Assembly (NCBI GenBank): GCA_029240815.1
Contig: JARDZO010000045.1
Span: 1 to 27,013 of the forward strand
Reading direction: 5' to 3'
Length of the DNA stretch: 27,013 nt
Origin: Brevibacillus sp.
GTDB taxonomy: Bacteria > Bacillota > Bacilli > Brevibacillales > Brevibacillaceae
Shown here: one piece after another, positions 21,800 through 27,013 of the stretch
Layout of the letters: each line of letters opens with the position of its first letter
Position numbering within the stretch: position 1 is the first letter of the stretch
Made by a program: the position numbers and the translations under genes
Notes under the pieces: generated by a model
Databases searched by the model: none
The model's input: only the letters and a program-made list of their open reading frames with translations
Told to the model about the DNA's origin: nothing

Positions 21800-22807
21800 C
21801 TTGATGATTTCTTTCGCCTGCTGTTTGAGCTCTTCAGGTATTGTGAGACCAAACTTCCCGGCTGCCGTTTCATTGATGTATAGTTCGGCTTGTTTGGAAA
21901 TCTCTACCGGAGTTTCCGCTACCGCCTGTCCTTTCAGAACACGCGCTGCCATTTCACCGGTCTGCTTACCCATGCCGTAATAATCGATTCCATAGGTGGC
22001 TACCGCGCCGCGTTTTACCGTGTCAGTATCAGAAGCAAATACAGGAATCTTGCTCTGTTCAGCTGCACCTAAAACGGCTTCAAAAGAAGAGACGACGGTG
22101 TTGTCAATCGGGATGAACAAGGCATCTGTCTTCGCAGTCAGTCCATTTGCAGCCAGCTGTACTTCTGACAGCTGCGAAATGCCTGCTTTGACGATTTCCA
22201 CGCCTTCTTTGCTCGCTGCCGCTTCCAGATCCTTCACTTGCACTTCAGAGTTGACCTCGGAAGTCGTGTAGATCACTCCCAGCTTTTTCAAGTTGGGCAG
22301 GAATTTTTTGATCAGCTGCAATTGTTGTTCCATCGATACTTTATCTGAGGTTCCGGTCACATTGCCGTCTGGTTTTTCCAAACTGCTGACCAATTGTGCG
22401 GACAGCGGATCTGTCACTGCACTGAAAACGACAGGCTTGTCAGTAATCGCCTTTGCTGCTGCTTGTGCGGATGGTGTAGCGATTGCCACAACCAGATCCT
22501 TTTGGTCACCAGCGTATTTTTGCGCAATGGAAACGGTATTGTTCATATCACCGTGGGCATTTTGATAATCAACTTCCAGATTCTTTCCTTCTTCATAACC
22601 AGAAGCTTTCAATCCATCCAGAATCCCTTGGTGAATGGCATCCAATGCTGGATGTTCCACAAATTGCGTCAATCCCAACTTCACAGTTTGCACTTGCTCA
22701 CCTGGTTTTGCTGCGGTTGTGTCCGTTTTTCCACCTGTTTGATTGCCGCATGCTGCCAAAGAAAATGCCAGCAACGCGGTCAGTCCCATACTGACTGCTC
22801 GTCTCAT
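21797..22807 (-). CDS. ABC substrate-binding lipoprotein, first copy (TrpX-like)
   Basis: 336 residues, PF04392 family. Lipobox SLAAC with Cys20 after a short hydrophobic signal, then a Gly/Lys/Thr linker. VKLGLTQFVEHPALDAIHQG, VVAIATPSAQAA, VVFSAVTDPLSAQLV, LGVIYTTSEVNSEVQ and ATYGIDYYGMGKQTGEM match the second copy block for block. An AGGAGGAAG site lies directly before the ATG, and the gene has a good promoter at 22887-22914. It is separated from the second copy, permease and ATPase by a strong terminator, so it is probably made in excess of the transporter core. Two differing binding proteins may widen the substrate range of one permease. Confidence 0.93.
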   Translation of the reverse strand: MRRAVSMGLTALLAFSLAACGNQTGGKTDTTAAKPGEQVQTVKLGLTQFVEHPALDAIHQGILDGLKASGYEEGKNLEVDYQNAHGDMNNTVSIAQKYAGDQKDLVVAIATPSAQAAAKAITDKPVVFSAVTDPLSAQLVSSLEKPDGNVTGTSDKVSMEQQLQLIKKFLPNLKKLGVIYTTSEVNSEVQVKDLEAAASKEGVEIVKAGISQLSEVQLAANGLTAKTDALFIPIDNTVVSSFEAVLGAAEQSKIPVFASDTDTVKRGAVATYGIDYYGMGKQTGEMAARVLKGQAVAETPVEISKQAELYINETAAGKFGLTIPEELKQQAKEIIK

Positions 22808-22886
22808 CTCAACTTCCTCCTCTAGGCTCTGCTTCGCTACTTTCTGCTTACGACTATTCTACTAGCTTACTCGCAAACTCTGAATT

Positions 22887-22914
22887 ATTATAACACATCG
22901 TACTACGTTGAAAA
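22887..22914 (-). promoter_or_regulatory. Promoter of the ABC operon
   Basis: On the minus strand, an extended -10 TGTTATAAT (22887-22895), with TTTTCA 16 bases upstream of TATAAT (22909-22914) as a weak -35. The transcript would begin about 75 bases before the first binding-protein gene. The leader is too short for a T-box, and no tryptophan leader peptide is visible. Confidence 0.5.
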
Positions 22915-23040
22915 GATTTTTTCATCAACATTTTTAAATCCATTTCCAAGAAAACAATACCGATATTTCTTCCCTTTTTAGTCTAAATTAAACGGTTTTA
23001 AAATTGATATATATCATTTGAGTATATTGATAAACAAACA
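22915..23040. other. AT-rich intergenic DNA between CorC and the ABC operon
   Basis: No gene. Poly-T/A and dyad-rich sequence (for example TTGATATATATCA at 23003-23015). It includes the tail of the CorC terminator. Confidence 0.35.
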
Positions 23041-23076
23041 AAAACAGCGATGGACCCACTCAGGTATCCACCACTG
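23035..23076 (-). terminator. Terminator overlapping the 3' end of the CorC-type gene
   Basis: CAGCGATGGA (23045-23054) and TCCACCACTG (23067-23076) form a 10-bp stem with two G-U pairs. Read on the minus strand, it is followed by TTTTTGTTTG. The first arm contains the last codons and the loop contains the TGA stop codon (23060-23062). Confidence 0.7.
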
Positions 23077-24370
23077 CTTCCTCCAGTGGCAACTTCTTTA
23101 CGATCACTCGTGTAATCCGATAATGGTCTACTTCCCCGACATAGAAATGGTAGCTGCCCTTTTTCACTACATCTCCTACGCGCGGTGAATGGTCAAATTG
23201 CATATAGATCCAGCCGGCCAGCGTATCCACTTCGCTCGACTCCAGATCGATGTCCAGATAGTCGCTGACTTCTTCCAAGAGCATGCGTCCATCGAGGGAA
23301 AGGACGTTATCACTTCGCTCCACTTCCGGACGCTCGTCGTCGAATTCATCCTGAATGTCGCCCACAATTTCTTCCATGATATCCTCGAGCGTGACCAGGC
23401 CAGCGGTACCTCCATATTCATCGATGATGATCGCCAGCTGACCACGCTGTTTCTGGAGCATCGTCAGTAAGCGACTGATGGAAATGGTCTCAGGAACAGT
23501 GAGTACCGAGCGCATCAGCGTCTCCAGATCGCGCTGCTCTCCTTCCAGCAATCCAGTCAGCATGTCTTTGATGTGCAGGCTCCCTACCACATGATCCTTG
23601 TCCCCATCGACAACCGGATAGCGGGTATACCGCCCGTTTTGCACCAGCCTCACATTTTCCTCGAACGGATCGCGAATGTTGAGCACCACCATGTCTGTGC
23701 GGGGGACCATGATTTCCCTCGCCATCGTTTCGGAGAAGTCAAAAATATTGTCTACCAGCATCATTTCTGTATTGTCGATCAGCCCGCTTTTGTGGCTTTC
23801 GTTGACGAGGATACGGATTTCTTCTTCTGTATGCGCCTCCTGATGCGGTTCCATCGATATGTGAAAAAGCGCAAGAATTCGGGAAGCAGACCAGTTCAAC
23901 AGGGTAATGAACGGATACATGACTTTGTGAAACCACATGATCGGCTTCGCTACAGCCAGTACGATCGTTTCTGTTTTTTGGATGGCCAATGTTTTGGGTG
24001 CCAGTTCGCCCAGCACAATATGCAAAAAGGTAATGACAGAGAAAGCTATAATAAAGGAAATGCTGCTAGTCAGAGTCTCATTTAAGCCAAAATAGCGAAA
24101 AACGGGATGCAGTAGATGAGCGACGGCTGGTTCGCCCAACCACCCAAGCCCAAGAGATGCGAGCGTAATGCCTAATTGGCACGCTGAGAGATAAGCATCG
24201 AGATTGTGCAATAGCTTTTCCACGTTGACTGCATTGATGTTCCCTTCCGCAACCAATTGAGCGATGCGCGATTCCCTCACCTTGACGACAGCAAACTCAG
24301 TCGCCACAAAAAATCCATTGAGCAGCACGAGGATCACGACCATCCCCAAATGAAACCAGGTCCCCAACAT
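23060..24370 (-). CDS. CNNM/CBS/CorC-HlyC domain membrane protein
   Basis: About 436 residues. Domain order: CNNM (DUF21) membrane domain with about four helices (1-190, ILVLLNGFFVATEFAVVKVR, FLHIVLGELAPKTLAI), two CBS domains (about 200-325, ending LLTMLQKQRGQLAIIIDEYG, then GTAGLVTLEDIMEEIVGDI), then the CorC_HlyC domain (to the end, WIYMQFDHSPRVGDVV). Members export magnesium or other ions or bind ATP-Mg at the CBS pair. They are often labelled hemolysin only by old annotation. GGGAGGG is eight bases upstream of the ATG at 24370; an ATG at 24376 is possible. It is a lone gene divergent to the helicase, 150 bases away, with its own terminator. Confidence 0.92.
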   Translation of the reverse strand: MLGTWFHLGMVVILVLLNGFFVATEFAVVKVRESRIAQLVAEGNINAVNVEKLLHNLDAYLSACQLGITLASLGLGWLGEPAVAHLLHPVFRYFGLNETLTSSISFIIAFSVITFLHIVLGELAPKTLAIQKTETIVLAVAKPIMWFHKVMYPFITLLNWSASRILALFHISMEPHQEAHTEEEIRILVNESHKSGLIDNTEMMLVDNIFDFSETMAREIMVPRTDMVVLNIRDPFEENVRLVQNGRYTRYPVVDGDKDHVVGSLHIKDMLTGLLEGEQRDLETLMRSVLTVPETISISRLLTMLQKQRGQLAIIIDEYGGTAGLVTLEDIMEEIVGDIQDEFDDERPEVERSDNVLSLDGRMLLEEVSDYLDIDLESSEVDTLAGWIYMQFDHSPRVGDVVKKGSYHFYVGEVDHYRITRVIVKKLPLEEAVVDT

Positions 24371-24517
24371 CGCCATGACCCTCCTTCCCTTCCGTCCGTA
24401 CTTTGGGATATTGTTTCCCACCCTGGGACAAATGTTACCTGTCTGTTTTTCTTTCTTTTCCCGATTGTGATAACATAGTTCTGTATGAATATGTAGCTAG
24501 TTAATGAGGTGAGTCAC

Positions 24518-26194
24518 TTGTCTTACCGTCCAGATCTGCCCATGATTGTACAAAGTGACCGAACGATCCTGCTGGAGACACAGCACCCTTTGTTTACTGA
24601 AGCGAGACAAGCCATCCATGGCTTTGCCGAACTGATCAAAAGCCCGGAATACATGCATACGTACCGGATCACTCCCTTATCGCTGTGGAATGCGGCAGCA
24701 GGCGGATTGACACATGAGCAGGTATCCGAGGTCCTCGGCACGTATAGTAAATACGGAGTTCCTCCAACAATCGTCAAGGAAATTGAGGAAACGATGTGCC
24801 GTTATGGTCGTATCCGGCTGGAAAAGTCAGGAGACGACATGATTTTAAAAAGTGGAGATCCCCTCTTGCTTAAAGAACTCGTTGGTTACAAATCTATTAC
24901 CCAATTGATTGATGAATCACGCGAAGAAGGCTACGTCATCAAGCCATTCGCTCGCGGATTGATCAAGCAAGAGCTCATCCATCTAGGCTACCCAGTCTCG
25001 GACATCGCCGGCTACACCACGGGTGAGAGCTGTCCCGTACAATGGCGGGAAATCACCTTGGCAGGACGGCCGTTTTCTCTTCGTCCTTATCAGGAGGAGG
25101 CTGTCAACGCTTTTTACTCTGGAGGCGCCGTCACCGGAGGGAGCGGTACCCTCGTCCTGCCATGCGGTGCAGGTAAAACCGTGATTGGGCTAGGTGCTAT
25201 CTGCCAGCTGCAGACGGCGACACTGATTCTGACAACGAACACCACATCCGTTCGCCAATGGATAAGTGAGCTCCTGGACAAAACGGGTTTGGATCCTTCC
25301 TTGGTTGGTGAATACACGGGTGATCGCAAAGTAGTAAAACCGATTACAGTGGCTACTTACCAAATATTGACGTACCGTCCCAGCGCGGAGGATGAATTTC
25401 CTCACATGAAACTCTTTTCAGAGCGCGACTGGGGGCTTATCATTTACGATGAGGTTCATTTGTTGCCAGCGCCGGTTTTTCGTGTCACATCCGGCATCCA
25501 GGCCACGCGGCGACTGGGATTGACGGCTACGCTTGTTCGTGAGGACGGACGGGAGGAAGACGTCTTTACCTTGATTGGTCCAAAAAAATATGAAGTTCCA
25601 TGGAAAATGATGGAGGAACAGGGATGGATTGCCGAAGCGCACTGTCGTGAAATCCGCCTGCCCTTCGAATCCAAATGGCGAGAGGCTTACGCACGCGCTA
25701 CTGCTCGGCAAAAGTTTCGCATCGCTGCGGAGAATCCAAGAAAGCTGGAGGTAGTCCGCTACTTGCTGGATCAGCATCCTCATGACCAGGTACTGATTAT
25801 CGGTCAATATGTCGACCAGCTTGATCAAATGGCACATGCTCTGCAACTCCCACTCATCACGGGGAAAGTACCGGAGAGTGAACGGGAGTTGTTGTACCAG
25901 CAGTTTAAACAGGGGAAAATCAAGCGCCTCATTGTTTCCAAGGTCGCAAACTTTGCAGTGGATCTGCCAGACGCCAACGTCGCGATTCAAATCTCGGGGA
26001 CATTCGGCTCCCGACAAGAAGAAGCACAGCGACTTGGACGAATCCTACGACCCAAGACAGATGAGAACAAGGCGCATTTTTATACACTAGTAACACGGGA
26101 TACGCGGGAGCAAGAATTTTCACTCCATCGTCAGCTTTTTCTCGTGGAACAAGGGTATCCATACGATATTATAGAGATGGAAACGCTGGTCTGA
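24518..26194 (+). CDS. XPB/Ssl2-type DNA helicase
   Basis: 558 residues of the DEAH-type SF2 helicase XPB, 3'-to-5'. The N-terminal part (about 1-180) is the damage-recognition-like domain. Walker A PCGAGKT (about 215-221), DEVH (about 311-314), TAT (about 336-338), the R-E-D motif (REDGREED, about 341-348) and the C-terminal GRILRP helicase motif (about 523-528) are all present. GPKKYEVPWKMMEEQGWIAE, with the thumb-like segment, is also typical. The likely start is TTG at 24518 with GAGGTGA ahead of it; a GTG at 24509 has no site. In archaea and some Bacillota XPB is thought to act in repair or transcription-coupled work, often with a Bax1-type nuclease. No nuclease is next to it here. It lies directly before the ECF sigma gene, whose promoter contains its TGA. 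Confidence 0.93.
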   Translation: MSYRPDLPMIVQSDRTILLETQHPLFTEARQAIHGFAELIKSPEYMHTYRITPLSLWNAAAGGLTHEQVSEVLGTYSKYGVPPTIVKEIEETMCRYGRIRLEKSGDDMILKSGDPLLLKELVGYKSITQLIDESREEGYVIKPFARGLIKQELIHLGYPVSDIAGYTTGESCPVQWREITLAGRPFSLRPYQEEAVNAFYSGGAVTGGSGTLVLPCGAGKTVIGLGAICQLQTATLILTTNTTSVRQWISELLDKTGLDPSLVGEYTGDRKVVKPITVATYQILTYRPSAEDEFPHMKLFSERDWGLIIYDEVHLLPAPVFRVTSGIQATRRLGLTATLVREDGREEDVFTLIGPKKYEVPWKMMEEQGWIAEAHCREIRLPFESKWREAYARATARQKFRIAAENPRKLEVVRYLLDQHPHDQVLIIGQYVDQLDQMAHALQLPLITGKVPESERELLYQQFKQGKIKRLIVSKVANFAVDLPDANVAIQISGTFGSRQEEAQRLGRILRPKTDENKAHFYTLVTRDTREQEFSLHRQLFLVEQGYPYDIIEMETLV

Positions 26195-26217
26195 AACGTT
26201 TTAAAAGAACCAGCGTC
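26192..26217 (+). promoter_or_regulatory. ECF sigma-factor promoter (TGAAAC-N16-CGTC)
   Basis: TGAAAC (26192-26197), 16 bases, then CGTC (26214-26217). It matches the TGAAAC-N16-CGT(A/C) pattern of the SigW/SigM/SigX group of Bacillus. The TGA of the -35 box is the stop codon of the helicase gene. The transcript would begin about 20-25 bases before the sigma-factor start codon. Confidence 0.7.
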
Positions 26218-26246
26218 TCATAGAGGGAAGGGAGGCCGGAGATTCA

Positions 26247-26816
26247 ATGCAATCCGACGCCGAAATCATTCAGCGGATTCTTCAGGGCGACATCGAAGGG
26301 TATCGCGACCTCATCCAACGATACCAGCATATGATCTACGTTTTTATTTACAAGATGGTAAACAATCGCTCCGATGCGGAGGATCTCACTCAAGAAGTTT
26401 TTGTCAAAGCGTATGAAAAGCTGTCTACCTTCCGGGGAGACAGTCAATTTTCTTCCTGGCTGCACACACTGGCCCGCAACAAGAGCATCGACTTCCTGCG
26501 TCGTCGGAAGTTCCATGACTCAGATGAGCAGCTGGCCTATGTACCAGCCAACACGCGAGATGAGTCTCCTCAGGAATCGCTTATGAATAAGGAGCAGCGT
26601 CGCGAAATCGAAGAAGCATTCGCTTTGCTATCGGACACCTATCGAGAAGTAATCGTGCTTCGTTGCACGCATGAATATCCTTTCGAAAAAATCGCTTCGC
26701 TCCTCGGCATTGCCGAGTCGACCGCCCGAGTCCGATACCTGCGCGCTCGCCAGGAACTCGCAAAATTGTTAACCCGCAAGGAAGGGGGGCTCGTACATGA
26801 ACTGCCAGGCATTTAG
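26247..26816 (+). CDS. ECF RNA polymerase sigma factor (SigW-like group)
   Basis: 189 residues. Region 2 is in the N-terminal half (DAEIIQRILQGDIEGYRDLI, and DAEDLTQEVFVKAYEKLSTF with FSSWLHTLARNKSIDFLRRR), which binds core polymerase and melts the -10. Region 4 is at the end (AFALLSDTYREVIVLRCTHE, then FEKIASLLGIAESTARVRYL) and binds the -35. A short linker joins them. AGGCCGGAG is six bases before the ATG. Its last 20 bases overlap the start of the anti-sigma gene, so the two are translated together. It should direct transcription at the cell envelope stress type of promoter, and the matching promoter just upstream suggests autoregulation. Confidence 0.94.
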   Translation: MQSDAEIIQRILQGDIEGYRDLIQRYQHMIYVFIYKMVNNRSDAEDLTQEVFVKAYEKLSTFRGDSQFSSWLHTLARNKSIDFLRRRKFHDSDEQLAYVPANTRDESPQESLMNKEQRREIEEAFALLSDTYREVIVLRCTHEYPFEKIASLLGIAESTARVRYLRARQELAKLLTRKEGGLVHELPGI

Positions 26817-27013
26817 AAAAGCATGGTTGGAAGAAGACACGGACAGCGATGTGATCTCACATATTGAAACCTGTGATGATTGCATGGCGTGGATCGAAAA
26901 ACTATTGGATACAGACGAGGAGGTGCAGTTCTTGAAGGAGGTTCCTTTACCATCGGTGAACCTGGAAGAGAGAATTATGCAGGCCATCTACCAGGACGCC
27001 GGTCAAGGTACGC
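26797..27013 (+). CDS. Zinc-finger (ZAS-type) anti-sigma factor, incomplete
   Basis: The ATG at 26797, with GGGGGG eight bases upstream, opens a frame that runs off the window; 72 codons are visible. MNCQAFRKAWLEEDTDSDVI is followed by the H-x-x-x-C-x-x-C motif His22-IETC-DDC29 (Cys26, Cys29), which binds zinc in the ZAS family of anti-sigma factors such as RsiW. It begins 20 bases inside the sigma-factor gene, the usual arrangement for a sigma/anti-sigma pair. The membrane helix and any outer domain are not in the window, so whether it is cleaved by regulated proteolysis cannot be told. Confidence 0.85.
   Translation, partial: MNCQAFRKAWLEEDTDSDVISHIETCDDCMAWIEKLLDTDEEVQFLKEVPLPSVNLEERIMQAIYQDAGQGT

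Noticed and set aside
22808..22890. Possible T-box or tryptophan leader before the ABC operon
   Set aside because: The leader is only about 75 bases, lacks the T-box sequence and specifier stem, and has no Trp-rich leader peptide.

Overview
The window looks like chromosome of a spore-forming Bacillota bacterium, most likely Brevibacillus or a close Paenibacillaceae relative. This is inferred from gene content and AGGAGG-type ribosome sites; no rRNA or other marker is present to prove it. The right-hand 16 kb is compact housekeeping-type DNA. The left-hand 11 kb is a looser, decaying mosaic.

Left part (1-11225): a secreted cytochrome c fused to a copper-amine-oxidase-N-like (stalk) domain; an MFS exporter with a TetR-type regulator; a remnant resembling an immunity gene; an ATP-grasp protein of the YheC/YheD type; a DinB-fold protein; a GrpB-type nucleotidyltransferase-fold protein; a RibD-C/DHFR-fold reductase followed by a broken HxlR regulator; a broken GNAT; a second MFS transporter; a nearly 800-base stretch without a convincing gene; an Rrf2 regulator; and head-to-head fragments of a LuxR regulator and an M23 peptidase. 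A family of short AT-rich repeats (core TAGCTTAA next to ACTGCCC or CGGGT) lies between these genes. It encodes the tail of the ATP-grasp protein and touches the ends of the GrpB and TetR reading frames.

Middle (11226-15626, minus strand): an uncharacterised protein, ThpR (RNA 2',3'-cyclic phosphodiesterase), two more uncharacterised proteins, SurE (5'-nucleotidase) and a TerB-like protein. Next comes a divergent pair: an SgrR-type regulator (HTH plus solute-binding domain) and an MFS transporter.

Right part: a TrpXYZ-type ABC importer (18921-22807, minus) with two tandem lipoprotein binding proteins, a permease and an ATPase. An intrinsic terminator sits exactly at the stop codon of the first binding protein. 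After it come a CNNM/CBS/CorC membrane protein (minus), an XPB-type DNA helicase (plus), and an ECF sigma factor overlapping the start of its zinc-finger anti-sigma gene, which runs off the window. The sigma gene is preceded by a TGAAAC-N16-CGTC ECF promoter whose -35 box contains the helicase stop codon, so it probably autoregulates.

I did not find a CRISPR array, tRNA, rRNA, complete insertion sequence or obvious new defence operon. The most unusual items are the cytochrome-stalk fusion, the terminator inside the ABC operon, the ECF promoter in the helicase stop codon, the repeat family that supplies a protein tail, and the ATC-like start of the TetR gene.
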